Shown piece by piece: positions 38,285-51,409 of a stretch of DNA of 64,000 nucleotides. A program made the position numbers and the translations under genes. Within the stretch, counting starts at the first letter, position 1, and the number at the start of each line of letters is the position of its first letter. The DNA comes from Cornus controversa. Its lineage: Eukaryota; Streptophyta; Magnoliopsida; Cornales; Cornaceae. Under the pieces are notes generated by a model. The model searched no databases, was not told the DNA's origin, and was given only the letters and a program-made list of their open reading frames with translations. The stretch covers positions 26,341,797 to 26,405,796 of the forward strand of contig CM048850.1 of assembly GCA_026545225.1 (NCBI GenBank), in the 5' to 3' direction.

Positions 38285-41150
38285 TAAAGACCGGGTCCAA
38301 TTTTGATCGATTTTCTTTTTATTCATCATTTTTGTCATAAATGCATTTTAAATGATGTTTAGCATGTTTTAAATGTGAAAAATATATTTGGAAACTTGTT
38401 TAGAGGTTCTGAAAAATTTTGGGAGTGTTTGGGTAAATTTGAGAATTTTGGGTCGGTAGGGCTCGAGAAGTAGGTCGAGTGGGCTCGTGAATCTAAAATT
38501 TTTTTGAGAAATAATTACTTTTGGTTTTAGACAAATGAAATGTTTAAAGAGTTAAGGAAGTGATTTCGAAACTGTAGCCGCTTAAATCAAAAACGGAGGT
38601 CGGGAGGGTACGTTAAGTGGCCCGAGGGTATTTTGGTCATTTTAAATCCTAGATATTATAAATATATAAGGCTGAGAATCCCAGCCATTATAAATCATGC
38701 CCAGCTCTCTCTCTTCTCTCCCATTTTCACCTCTCTTCCATCTCTCTTCATTTCGGAAGCCTAAGGTTTGGATTCAGAGGTTCTCGGAGAAGGACAACTT
38801 ATAGTACGTGGTAAGGGCTTCAGTTTGAACCAAACAAAATTGGATTCGGCAAGGTTGAACTCAGTGAAATTCTTGAAAAATTGCTCAAAGTCTTCAAATT
38901 TGAGGTAAGGGTGTTTCTTCCTTCTTATTCATCGATTCTAAGATTTTGGTGAGTTTGGGAAGGTATTGGTTGAGTTTTGGCATGTATGGGAGAGTGTTAG
39001 GGTTGTGTGTATTGTACTCTTCTCTTCCTTATGTGTTTATAGATGTTATCTTGGTTCATATTGTGATATATGATGAATTGAGTGATTATACATGTAATGT
39101 GTATAAAATGATAACATATTTAGCTATGTTGTGTGTTATATGTATATGTGAATAATATGCATGAATTGAAGCATATATGTGACTATATGGGAAATGTGTA
39201 AATGAAATACATGCTAGAGTTAAATATAACAAGAATGTGCATTAAAGGGCATGATAAATATATGTTATGTGTTATATATATGTCGTATGAGTATATATAT
39301 GTGTATATCGGAGTATTGTCTAAGTGTGTCGTACATAGAAATTCGAATAAGCCTAACCATGTATTTAAAGTGGTGAGAATATCTCCAATGGGATGATCAT
39401 CAGAGATGCCCAATCATAGCCCAAGTTTTGTGATCGTCGGAGTTGCCCAATCACAAGTGCAAGGCTTATATAATGCCCTAAATGTATGATCGTCAGAGTT
39501 GCTGAATCATACGAGTGTTGTCGGAGTTGACCAACACTTTGATGTCGTGTCGTCGGAGTTGCCCAACACCACATGATCGTCGGAGTTGACTAATTATGTC
39601 TATGTATCGAATTATGACCGAAGAAGATGTAAATATCTTGATAATTATGTGTTTTGATTGTTAAGCATGACGTATAGATTAAATGCACGTTTATCAAAAT
39701 TAGGGAGAAATTGGAGATGACGTTAATCATAGAATCAAGGAAGGATGGGTTAAATGGAGGGTTGCATCTAGTATATTGTGTGATAGACGTATCCCCTTAC
39801 GATTAAAATGAGAGTTTTATCGAACAGCTATTAGACTAGTCATACTTGATAGTACTAAATGTTGGGCAGCTAGGCAACAACATTTGCATAAAGTAAGTGT
39901 TGTAGAAATGAGAATGTTGAGATAGATGTACGGGAAGACTAAAAATGATAGAATTAGAAATGAACACATTCGGAAGATGGTTGGTGTAGCACCAATTGGA
40001 GATAAAATGAGGAGAAATAGGTTAAGATAGTTTGGACATATGCAAAGAAGACCTTTAACTACGCCGGTCAGACAAAGTGACATAGTCCAAATTGAGGGCA
40101 ATGCTAGGGGAAGAGGAAGACCAAAACTAACATGGGTAGATGTAATAAAGAAAGATATGATAACATGTGGATTAACTGAGGAGATGACCTTAAATAGAAC
40201 AGAATGGAAACATCGGATTTATGTAGCTAACCCCAAGTAATTAGGAAAAGGCTTAGTTTGTTGTTATTGTTGTTGTATCATGTAGGTCGGTGCCGGATCG
40301 ATGCCTAGGTAGGTTGGGGGCATTCCTACTGAGCTCGTTGATTTGCACACCCCTTTCCCTCTAAATATTTTTATAGATAAGGCACATATGGCGGATGAGA
40401 ATTGAACATTCAAGTGGAGTTCCTTGTGGCTTTTGAGATATTTTTGGACATTGTGTATATGGTTATCCATGCTGGCTTATGGCATGTTGATTTTTGTTGT
40501 AATTATAGTTATAGTTGAATTACTGGTACTTTTGGACCTTATACATGTAATTCATATGATGACTATGAACTTGGAGAATCATATCAATGAAATGCATGAT
40601 TTGGATTAAATGTGAGGAGTTTATAATTTCGTAGCATTTTATTATGTTATAATGATGTATGGATGGGTTTATGGACTTGTGATATATTTTGATGTATGAT
40701 GTATAGGATTGCTGTACACTTATAAACTCTGTAGGAGTTGTATTTGAAGAAGTACAATGCATCGTAATTCCCCTTATGATGCATCAAAATCTGGCGATGC
40801 ATCGAAGTTTCATGAACGATGTATCATAAATGTGTAGGGAACTTGGATTAAAATATTGAGAATTTTGTGAGATGTTATGCAACATCTGCGATGCATCGTA
40901 ACTAGCCTTACGATATATCATAATTCATGGTTGTGTTGGACATTTTATCTATGTTTGGGTAAGTGTGGGAGGTCAAGTGTGGGGCCCATTGAGACTAGTT
41001 GGTGTTGAGTAATGTATGTATATGTAAGTGATTAAGCTTCTGTTGTAGTTAAAGAGTAAGATGGTTCATTAGGGTTTGATGCACAAGCATGTCCTCGGGA
41101 TTTGGATTCGAAGACAAAATCTCCAGTGATTCAGGTTCTGAGGTGTGACA
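38285..41150 (+). mobile_element. Long LTR of a Ty3/gypsy-type element, copy B (fossil)
   Basis: Same family as 14440-16350. It has a promoter-like TATAAATATATAAGG near 38658, a leader rich in CTCTCTTCTCTCCC, the TTGAGGTAAGGGTGTTTCTTCC block, repeated 'gatcgtcggagttg' variants, and an end GAGGTGTGACA at 41150. Directly after it, TTGGTATCA (41153) resembles a tRNA-Met primer-binding site. The left edge is uncertain. A truncated RTE LINE has inserted into it (39700-40275). Broken, no coding region attached. Confidence 0.55.
39700..40275 (+). mobile_element. RTE-type LINE, 5'-truncated, inside LTR copy B
   Basis: Codes for the C-terminal part of an RTE protein: HRIKEGWVKWRVAS, FYRTAIRLVILDST, MRMLR, GVAPIGDKMRRNRLR, FGHMQRRPLTTPVRQ, NARGRGRPKLTWVDVIKKD and HRIYVANPK, then a TTGTTGTTATTGTTGTTG tail that is usual at RTE 3' ends. 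In-frame stops occur (for example after LPLRLK and after MLR). The host LTR sequence resumes at 'tatcatgtaggtcgg'. Confidence 0.88.
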
Positions 41151-42689
41151 ACTTGGTATCAAAATATGATATCAATGAGTAATTGTGATTAGGAGTGATA
41201 ACGTGTATATGAGTCACCCTTGGTCTCCCAGAGTTGAAAATCGAGGCGTGACAATTTTCATGTTTTTGGGATTAAGTAAACTCGCATTTGAGATTATTAG
41301 GTTTTGAAACATGATATTAGTACTTGTTTCTTTGATCTATTATGATTAGTTCGAACTTAATGGTGTTATCACTTATGTAATATATATAATGCTTGTTTGG
41401 ATTGGCTTTTCAAAAGTTGCTTTTGGTTTTTGGGACTTGAAAGTTGTTTTGGATAGTATTTGGATTGCTTAGGTGGAAAAGCATTGAGCTCTTAGAAGAG
41501 CATTTAGAGAAGGCCAGGGGGACCAACTTTTAAATTGACAGCTTCCTACTAAAACACAAGATGCTGAAATGAATTTAAGTAAAATTTTCATTGACATTTT
41601 GGTTTTATTTGGTTTAAAGAAGACTCGATTTATCTTCAAAAAAATTTCGAGCCTCTTTAACCCAATTTGCTTCTAATTTGAAATTTTAATTACATCTTAT
41701 AATTCCCTGTCCACCAACTGTTTGAGAAAAATTCTTATTAATGTATTTTGCTTTACTTATCTTTGTTTTCAGATAAGCCAAAAACTGAAAAATAAAATAA
41801 AAAATATTTTACGTTGTAATAAAGGAAACCTTAAAGTAAAACTTATCTCCTCACCATTGATGTGGCACAATAACATAATGACACATGTTCATTTTGAATT
41901 TACTATATGTAAAGAAAAAAAAAAAGGTCTTAATTTTTCCTCTCTTATATTTTTAATTCTAAATGGACAGGTTATGGTGACCTTGCTAGTGAGTAGACGA
42001 GTAATGTTCTTTCATTTATTTTATGTTTAAATCTATTACTACTTATTAATTTAATAAAAGATATAAATAGTAAACCTTTTTAACAAGAATAATGATTTAG
42101 AATTTATAAATAGATCACTATTTATGTTAAATGGACTTTAAAAGTTCAATAAAATTTACTAGAAGCCCTTTTTTTCCTGTATGGTAATTGAATTATAGTT
42201 GTGGTGGGATTAACTTTCTTGTACATGTGGTGGATTGGAGTATAATTTTTAGCTCAAATTGAGCGTAATGTCATCTTTGTCTATATCTACTACCACAAAG
42301 TGAGATTAATTACCTCTGATCTTCTACTCCAATACTCAATTTCATCAATATATCGGTATATAAATGCCTCTTCTGTTAGTTCTAAGAGTTATTTAAGAGT
42401 GAATAGAGATTAATCCTAATTCACAATTAATCAGACCAATACAACATCATAGTCACTATGGGTCTTTTTGTCATCTCAGATTTTCTCTTTTTCGAGTTTA
42501 GTTATGTAATTATAAAATATATATTTTTAATGAATATAATTGTAAAATATCTAACGACAAATATGTAATTTACTTATCTAACAACAAACTAATACTCTGT
42601 CCTAATTTGCAAACTTTTTATAGTTGAGGGAGTTATTTGCATTATTACAGGGTATTTGCAAAATCTAAATAGTTCAGTTTTTTTTTCTC
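41151..42689. other. AT-rich DNA after LTR copy B, no gene
   Basis: A short primer-binding-like stretch follows the LTR edge; a second GAGGCGTGACA lies at 41243-41253. The rest (41400-42690) has no recognisable element or coding region. Confidence 0.4.
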
Positions 42690-43241
42690 TTATATTATCC
42701 TCATCATCATTGCCTTAGTCTCATATGAATGGGATCGGCCACATGAATTCTCTCTCTCCAATATTTTCTATTACATATCATTTCTCCTACCAAGTTTAAC
42801 TTCTTAAATTCATTTTTAATAACCTTATCCCATGTTATTTTTAATCGCCCTCTTTGTCTCTTATCTTTTATTACAACTAGTCTTCCTCGCTTCAACAGTG
42901 CATCACTAGGTCTCTGATATATGTGTCCAAAACATCTCAATCTATTCTTTCTATTTTTTTCACAAATGGGTGATACACCTAATTTTTCTCACACTCTCAC
43001 TAGAAAATTTATCTCTTCTAGTTACTCCAATTATCCACGCTTAGCATTCTCATTCTCGCTACATGAAGGCATTGTCATTGTTCCTTTTTTGGGGGCCAAC
43101 ATTCTGCCCCATACAACATAGTTAGTCTAATAATAGTCTTATAAAAAATTTCTTTTAGCTTATGTGTTATCCTTTTATCACACAATATTCACTAGTTTAC
43201 CTCCATTTTGTCCAACATGCACCTATTCTACTAGTTATGTC
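42690..43241 (-). mobile_element. RTE-type LINE fragment, 3' part
   Basis: The minus strand encodes MRCFGHIYQRPSDALL, then RGRLKITWDKVIKNEF and YWRERIHVADPIHMRLRQ, the C-terminus of an RTE protein; upstream (to 43241) the similarity continues in broken frames. The 3' edge lies near 42690-42700 with a GATGATGAGGAT tail on the minus strand. It is cut at 43241 by the start of the next LTR. Confidence 0.82.
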
Positions 43242-43734
43242 TGTTAGGTATTGTGGCTCATATTTCTATTATAATTGAGTTTCTATTTTAGAGTTATAAT
43301 TTATTTGGTAATTTCTTGTTAGGCACGTTTTGGGCTTCAGGTAAATTGTAATCCTTGTGCAACAAGGAATGAATTTGAAGACTTTATAAATAGAGGCATA
43401 GTTTTAAAGGGAAAAAAAAAGAGAGAGGGAAAGATGTAAGGGGTTGGTGAGTGATGTGAGAAGAGGAGAGAATATATGTAATTTTGGAGGAAAGATGTCA
43501 AGAAAAAGAGTGAAAGAGTGTGTGTGGTAGGCATATTTTTCGCGTGTTGTATATTCTCTTTTCAATATAGTGAAAATTTTCTCTCCCTGGATATAGTCCT
43601 AGGTTGGGTGAACTATGTAAAATAGTGTTGTGTGTGGATGTGTTTGATTATTATTTTCCTATATGCTTGTATGATTGTGAATGTGATGATATATACTTCC
43701 GCTGTGCCAAACAAAGGGGGATTAATTCCCAACA
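43242..43734 (+). mobile_element. Ty1/copia-type LTR with primer-binding site (fossil)
   Basis: Begins TGTTAGGTATTG and ends TTAATTCCCAACA (inverted TGTT...AACA). It has a TATA-like TTTATAAATAGAGG near 43383. It is followed after three bases by TGGTATCAGAGCC (43738-43750), the complement of initiator tRNA-Met used as primer by plant copia and gypsy elements. This is a 5' LTR of 493 bp. About 470 bp of internal leader follows until a gypsy fossil interrupts at 44220. Its sequence differs from the LTR at 49248, so the two belong to different elements. Confidence 0.8.
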
Positions 43735-44219
43735 ACTGGTATCAGAGCCAATGGTGGATCAGAGCTTGTGGTTAGTCATAAAGATTAGAGCCAAAGATTG
43801 GTGGTATGTTAGAGTAGAAGGTTGATCATGAAGAGTTATGGAGATATAATCAGAGCTGATGAAGACATGAGGATGATGATAGTGTGAAGCTCATAAGAAA
43901 CAAGTCTTGGAACAAGCTAGAGGATGCTCATTTTCAAGATGAGGCATCAATGGTATAAAGAATGGAGGTTTTCTATTTTTGATCGAGAAAATAGTAAGGC
44001 ATTTTCGTTGCATTTTAGACCAAAAATAAGCAACTAGAGAAGAAGAGAGAATGAAACAGTGAGTGAGAAAAGAAGAGAGTGTGGGGCTAGAGATGATGAT
44101 GATGATTACTTTGTGGGTTGCCATGCATGAGAAACTGAACACGAATGGGGATGATGTGATGGAGTTTGATTCGAGGTGAAGGAATCTTCAGTCGAGGTAG
44201 ACCTATAGAGGATCGCATT

Positions 44220-46320
44220 TGTCACGCCCCAATTTTCGGGACATAATTTTAAAATAATAATGATAAATGAAGGAAAAATAAAATAAATAAACAACCTTAA
44301 GTATTCAAGGAAAACACATCATAACATAAAAAGAACCATTACAATAATCCACCTATCATCTTTCAAATTAAAGAAACATCACAAACGAAAAACTGTCTTA
44401 AAAACATATAATTGAAGTCTTTCAAAACATTATTGAAATTTAATAGCATGTTCTTAAGCTCCTTATATCCAGAAAACATCTTTAAGTGAGTTCGAAAAAA
44501 TCTTTGTTATTGCTGATTTTGGCTAAACTTGAAAAATATTGGGGTGAGCACAACTGCCCAATAAGAAAATTACTTTAATCCAATATATACAATAAGATAG
44601 AGTGAAAGGAAGAAAACAATGCAATATATCAGTTATTTACTAAAATAATTACAAGCAATTAAAATAAGAATAAATAACATAACCAATTCAATCATAAACA
44701 TTTTTGACAAAATTAAAGATCCCGACATGTATACCACACACACCAGCAGATTTTCGGTCATTCTCTTGGCGGACCGCTAACCCTAACTAAGGTTCCGAAA
44801 CAGTTCTTAGTTTTTCAACTGAAGGGATTACAACTGTTCCTATTTTCAACCAGTTATACATGATCGAGCACACACAACCAGGATTCATTCAAACCCATAT
44901 GCATGATACAATTCATGTAGCATTACTCGAAACAAAAACTCTTGTACCACCAAAGTCATAAGATACAAATTTCATTTCCACTTGTTTAATAATTAAATAC
45001 ACAAATAAATAATGCACGCAAATGCAACAATTGATTTATGTCCTCTACTATAAATTCGATAACTTTGTACAATACACTACAATTCAAAATATAAACCATA
45101 ATATAACAAAACAAGATTTGGTTCCTAGTTAAATGAGTAAAAGGCCCAGTGAGCCCATGTAATCTACAAATATAAATATATATATATAAGCAATGACCCA
45201 AAGATCATCCACCAGATATACGCCCCACACTGCCACACAAAAAGTTTCTTTATTAATCCCCCCTTGCAAATTATATTCATATGGTATCTAACAAATTAGT
45301 TCACCAATGTACCATAAATACCACTCACAACAATTAAATAAAAGCAATACTCCTTAGCAAAAGAATTCTATAAATATGAATATACACGGAAGTAAACAAA
45401 AATAGAATATTAACAAAATTATCTCTTTTGTAATTTCTATCTATAGGTATATATAAAAATAGAATAAATCCCCCTACCTTAGTCACCCAAAATTTCTTCT
45501 TTTGCCTCTACTGAAAACGATGCCTTGTAAAAACTCCTTTCTCCAATATACTATCAACTGACTCCAGTGAATCTACATTGTCCTTTTTTTATACTGCTTT
45601 CCTTAACTGACATGAGCCACTAAAAAGTCACATTTACGTCCACATTCAACATCAAATAATTTCTCCCATATAATGTAAGAGTATCTGTTTTACCCATTGA
45701 GAAGTCAGTAGATCATATCCCTATTAAAGTGCTTTATTATTTTCATTACCCCATTTTCCATAGTTATTGTTAGGATTTATTTCAGCCCCATATTTGGTAT
45801 ACATGTAGACACACACACGCACGCACACACACACACACACACGCACACATATATATCTACATCTTAAATCTGTTTATGTAAATAAATATATATTTTTAAA
45901 TAAAACAAAAAAATACTGCTCATCACAACCTACCCTCCTAAAACAAAATTTTGTCCTCGAAATTGAAAACACATGTACTAAATGTTTCAAAAATACTAGG
46001 ATATTTCTTTTGAATTAAAGACTCCAACTCCCATGTAGCTTCTTGTGTTCCATGATGTCGCCAGAAGACTTTGACCAAAGAAATTGTCTTAATGCGCAAA
46101 ACATGTTACTTTCTATCTATTATCTTCACAGGTCGTTCCTCATAAGAAACATCTTTTTCAAGATCAAGGTCCTTCCAATCCAAAATGTGAGCTAAATCTG
46201 GTTCATATTTTCTCAACATAGATACATAAAAGACCTTATGCATACCCGAGAGTTGTGGTGGCAAAGCCAATCGATAAGCCACTTCACTTTCTCAAGAATT
46301 TCAAACAGACCTATGTAGCG
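44220..46320 (-). mobile_element. Ty3/gypsy chromovirus 3' end (fossil), minus strand
   Basis: Reading the minus strand, 46320-45950 shows the integrase C-terminal/chromodomain-like tail of a Tekay/Del-type polyprotein (landmarks YRLALPPQLSGMH and VSMLRKYEPD). Next come a purine-rich tract GGAGGGTAGG and an LTR of about 1.7 kb from about 45930 down to 44220, ending GGGGCGTGACA. The 5' part is missing. It is broken by a few interruptions. A CA microsatellite lies in the LTR. Confidence 0.75.
45807..45848. repeat. (CA)n microsatellite
   Basis: A slightly impure CA run with CG interruptions. Confidence 0.9.
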
Positions 46321-46753
46321 TGGAGCTACGATAGGCGTTGAATGTTATGCATATTAGTCTTTTAATTTGCATATTTTATTCTCTTAGTGATATATTATTT
46401 GTGATTTTACTATGTTTTAGCGTTTTCTGTATTTTCAGGTCCTTAATGGTAATTTTAGTTAAACCATGATTTTTAGATTTTCAAAGATGACATTCAAGAG
46501 GGTTATATGAAGCCTACATCAAGTGGATCAATTAAACTCCATATTTTAGCTCAAAATAATCCAAGGAAGAGGCCCAAGAGAATTATGACTGCTTAAGGGT
46601 ATTTTGGGCAAAAGGCCAATTTTGTGCGTAACATAGTTTTAATCCCGTTTTGGTAATGTCTAAGGTCGTTCATGGGGTTGAGTGAAAGGTTTCACACTTG
46701 GGATTCGGGTCAGTCCGGGGGAGTCCCGGCGGTCCATATTCTGGGGCGTGACA
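46321..46753. other. Unclassified LTR-like junk between two fossils
   Basis: 46325-46680 resembles part of the block at 32130 (TCAGGTCCTTAATGGTAATTT, AATCCCGTTTTGGTA). It ends CTGGGGCGTGACA at 46753, a typical LTR-type edge, directly before copia sequence. Confidence 0.35.
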
Positions 46754-49247
46754 CATGTCATGCAAAATTCATTGAGAATGGTGAATCCAGTGGGAACCTA
46801 GAGCATCATAATTTCTCTTTTAGAGAAGAACAACTTTTAGTGCTTATTCCGTTTATTTCAGATTTTATTTCACCTTCTTCAATGGTTTCTAATAGTGCTC
46901 CTATTCCCACTCCTTCAACCATTCCTACTCCTTTGCAACCTTTTTCTTCAATTACTAATCCAATTCCTACGCTTGTTCATCTTAGGAGGTGTTCTAGAGC
47001 TCGGAGGTCTGCTATACCTGATGATTTTGAGGCGTATATCAGTGAGGTTGATATTGGCGAGTATGAAGATCTTACTTCATTTGATAAAGCCATGGAAAGT
47101 CATGAATCTTCTCATTAGATAGATGCTATAAAAGATGAGATGGACTCCATGAATGTTAATGGTGTATGGGAGCTTGCTGATTTACCTGCACATCGTGAGG
47201 CAGTAGAATGCAAATGGGTCTATAGAACTAAGAGGGATTCAGTTGGAAATATTGATAAATTTAAAGCTAGATTGGTGGTTAAGGGTTTCAAGCAAAAACC
47301 AGGTGTCTCAGAGACTCTTTCTACAGTTTCATCAAAGGACTCTTTAAGAATCATTCTTGCCATTGTCACACATTATAATCTTGAGTTACATCAGATGGAT
47401 GTTAAAACAACTTTTCTTAATGGAGACCTTGAGGAAGAGATTTAGATGTCTCAACCTGAAGGTTTTGTGGTACAGGGACAAGAATATCAAGTTTGTAGAT
47501 TGAAGAAATCCATTTATAAGCTTAAGCAAGCTTTGCGACAGTGGTACTTGAAGTTTGATCAGGTGATAACTAATTATGGGTTCAAAGAGAATGTCGTGGA
47601 TAAATGCATATATCTCAAGGTTAGTGAAAATCATTTTATTATCCTTGTCTTATATGTTGGTGATATTTTGCTAACTAGCAATGACATCCATGGGATATAT
47701 GATACTAAGAATTTTCTCTTAAGTCACTTTGATATGAAGGACATGGGTAATGCAGAGTATCTCATTGGTATCAGGATCTATAGAGATCGCACTGCAGGCA
47801 CACTTGGTCTATCTCAACAGACATATATTGATAAAGTGTTAAAAACTTTTGGGATGGAAAAGTGTGCACATGGTGAGGTTCCAATTATTAAAGGAGATAT
47901 ATTTTTAAAAGAACAGTGTCCCAAGAATAAGATTGAGAAAAGTCAAGTTGATGTTAAAGAATATGCATTTGCAATCGGGAGTCTAATGTATGTTGTGACG
48001 TGCATTAGACCTGATATCAGCTATGTGGTTGGTATGCTTGGAAGATTTCAACAAAATTCAAGTATTGCTCATTGGAAGGTAGTAAAAAAAAGGTTTTGAG
48101 GTAACTCTAGAGAACTAAAGACTTCATATTGATTTAAAGGAAATCAAACTGCTTAGAGATAGTTAGTTATTTTGATTGCTGACTTTGCAGATTGCTCGAG
48201 TAGTAGAAAATCCACTTCTGAAGTGGCTGAAAAATTTTATTGCAGATTTGAAGGTTGTGGACTCTATACATAAGTCTTTGACACTTTTCTGTGACAATGA
48301 AGCTGTTACAAAGTATGTAAAAAATGAAAAGTTAACTAAGCGTAATAAGCACATTGATATAAAGTATTTTTTCGTGTGTGAGAAGGTTAAGGAAGGTGCG
48401 ATTAAGATTCTCCATATAGTAACAAAAAAGATGATTGCAGATCCTCTCATTAAAGGTCTTTAGTCGAAAGTATTTAAGGAGCATGTGATATGGATGGGTG
48501 TTCGAGAGTACTTGTGTTATGATGTCTGATTTTTCTTTTACATCATGTTACATTACGTTAGCTTTCAGCTTATTTACACTTTATGGTGATAGTTATTTTC
48601 CTTCAATTTATTTATGCTTTTTGGTGACAGTTATTTGCATGCAAAATAAAATTATGATGCATCATTATTATTATCTTCATTTATATGGTTTATGCACGTG
48701 CTATTATGTTTGCTTGGGAGTGATGTTACACTCATGAGGGTATTTGGATTAGATATGGGATTGGCACCACATTGGTAAAGTGCCTGTGGGAGAGTTTCAC
48801 ACTCCATGAGGATAGCTTAGGCTAGATATGGGATTGCTCCATATCGGTAAACCCTCACACTGGACAGGAGGTTGGCGATTTGCTGTAATATGTTCATGTG
48901 ACGTACCATGATGGTATGAAGTAAGATGGATAGTGAGGTGTGCATTTAGACCACATGCAGTTTGCACATATCATGAAATACAGTAAAAAAATCACTATAT
49001 TTGCTCAAATTCTAGATAAAATCAGTTTTGAGACCATGGAACTGTTTAGATTGATATATTACTTATCTACACATTCATGATCCACTACTAAGGAAGTCTA
49101 TGGAAGAAGTGTCTTAAAGTTTCAACCCATCTGTTTCGATAATTGTATTTTTTTTAAATAAAATGAGTGGACACTCGACTTTTCTAAAGTGTTGCAATCC
49201 ATAGTGTTATTTTATAAAACTTAAAGTGCATGAACCTAGTGGGGGAT
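46754..49247 (+). mobile_element. Ty1/copia retrotransposon internal region (fossil)
   Basis: Plus-strand copia polyprotein: the linker before the reverse transcriptase, then reverse transcriptase (landmarks ECKWVYRTKRD, KARLVVKGF and LVLYVGDILL) and RNase H (DNEAVTKYVKNE). It is followed by a long untranslated tail (48500-49240) containing repeated 'ttagatatgggattg' phrases. Gag, protease and most of integrase are missing. Broken, with a handful of interruptions; less decayed than the copia at 16351. Confidence 0.9.
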
Positions 49248-49721
49248 TGTTAGGATATTTTAAATAAATAAAATATTTTTTGTGGTCCTATGCACTATTT
49301 TTGAAAATTAGATTGTAATGTGATTATCGTTAATTGATGGGTTGGGGTTATACTTGTCAATTTGTGGTCTAATTGACAGTATAATATTTATACCGTTGGA
49401 TTGTGGTTTTCCAACTTTAGTTGGTGGGATTTAATCCTAGCTGTCGGTATCTAAGTTTCCATGATGGGAAGGGAGACTTAGGTATGGTTGTTTGTAGAGA
49501 AGTCGACCCCCCTATTGTTGTTATATATAAAGGTTTCATAACCTTTATGTAGCCCTATCGTACGACAACTTTCAAACATAGTGCACTCTAAAAAACTCTT
49601 GCAGAAAACTGAAAGGTATTCTCCAATTTAATCTTCAATCAGGTATGTCAATTCAATCTCCTCTTTAATTAATTGTAGTATTCTTGATTTCTACAAGTTG
49701 AGTATGGATTAATTTCCAACA
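49248..49721 (+). repeat. 3' LTR of the copia fossil
   Basis: Follows the purine tract AGTGGGGGATT; begins TGTTAGGATATT and ends ATTTCCAACA (474 bp). It contains a TATA-like TTATATATAAAGG near 49520. Confidence 0.85.
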
Positions 49722-50521
49722 AGAAGTGCCCAAAGTAATCTGTACCACCTATTCATTAGTTCTACTCCCTTGGGCTTAATATATATCTAGTGGGCTAAAA
49801 GTGAGGATTATATTTGAGCCCAAACTCTCCCTGGCTTTAATAGACTAATAATTGGCTCCATTATATCTTATGACCTAAATTCAATTAGTCCATTAACCAT
49901 AGCATAATTCCATTATATACATATGGTTGCACTCCAATTTGAGAATAGTTAAACATCGTATTAATTTATGAAATTAACCCTCCATGCACAATTGGCTATT
50001 GGACATATAATAACCATCAATTCAATTCAACAACTGATATTTATTTTGCCCACTTGATTTTTCCCGTTAGATTACAAATTTCTTTAATAAAATCAATATA
50101 TATTTGCCAAGAATATATTTGATACCATTTTATCAAAGCTATACCAAGCGCTTGGTTTTACTGTGATCAAGCTAATCAAGCCAAAATAAATTAGCCCGCA
50201 TAGATGCATTATTGAGAGTATGTTTCAAAGTCAATGACTAATGAACACCCAAAGTATTTAGATCTTAGGCCCGAGGGTTCACCGAATAAATCAAAGTATT
50301 TATTAATCAATGCAAGAGTTCATATCTCTCTCATGCTTGAGAATTAATTTGCCATAACACTAACAAGGAGTAATTATTATGATGGTGATCACAATTTCTT
50401 CAACTTGTCATCAATCTGGTTCAATTTTTACTTTGTTGGATAGTCCATCCTCTATAACTGAATTTGAACAATTTATGATAATGCATTCATCCCATGATTT
50501 ATATAATCTTTGTACGAACAT

Positions 50522-50526
<5 letters not shown>
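49722..50526. other. Non-coding DNA, nothing recognised
   Basis: AT-rich with no recognisable element or gene. Confidence 0.4.

Positions 50527-50576
<50 letters not shown>
50527..50576. repeat. (AT)n microsatellite, 50 bp
   Basis: Perfect AT run. Confidence 0.97.
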
Positions 50577-50579
<3 letters not shown>

Positions 50580-50682
50580 TGCACAGTCAAATGGACAACA
50601 ATCATTCATCTCATGAACCGACCAATACATAACATTCACAATGTATATCATTTAAACCACATATTCAATAAGCAGCAAAGGA

Positions 50683-50818
50683 AAGGTGAAAAATTAAATA
50701 CAAAATTCTCTTTCTATTATATGATGCCAAACACTAACTTGATCGTTATAAGGTACTCGGATCATACATAATTTTGCAAGAAGTTTGTGTCAATCCAGAT
50801 CGTGTAGAATTTTGCATC
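50683..50818. repeat. Direct repeat, left copy
   Basis: AGGTGAAAAATTAAATACAA, CTTTCTATTATATGATGCC and AATTTTGCATCAA recur at 52763-52933. The two copies, about 2.1 kb apart in the same direction, bracket a non-coding block; they could be fragments of the terminal repeats of an unclassified LTR element. Confidence 0.7.
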
Positions 50819-51409
50819 AATAGTTGGTGACGTATGTGAGAAATGATTTGTTTCCTAAAAAAGTTATCATTCGAATGCGATCCGATTTGGACATAGCTAG
50901 GAATCAATCACTACAAGTTTTCAGTCAAGGGGTATATTTGTTCTTGTAAGTCCCCACCACTACGAAACCCACATGAGGGGTGTCCACATCAAGACCCCAT
51001 ATCCAACATAATGATGGGGGACATGTTAAATTACACAACAAAGCTCCCCCTCAGGATGACAATAATGTAGAACACAATCAGATGGGAGTCAGCACATAGA
51101 GTTACGCCGTCAATCTCCCCAACGAAGTACCTAACCTCGGGGAGACGTTTCAACCTGTGTTGAAGACAAGACCGAAGATGTTATTCGTTTTCACTAGGCT
51201 ACAGTTCGAGAGTGTGATGTTGATACCCGGGGTCAAACCAAGAAAGTTCTTACCAGAGGATCTATCCCAACAATGGAAAGGTTAGCCACCAACTAGGAGG
51301 GGCCTTACAGAGTCATTCATTGTTAAAGATTGAGAAGTTGATATGAAAGAAAATAGCTTCTTCACCAATGGAATGCTGAACATCTTAGGAATGATGCATA
51401 GACAACTCC

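Noticed and set aside
43242-49721. A single copia element with LTRs at 43242 and 49248
   Set aside because: The two LTRs share only their conventional tips; their bodies differ, so they are not a pair.
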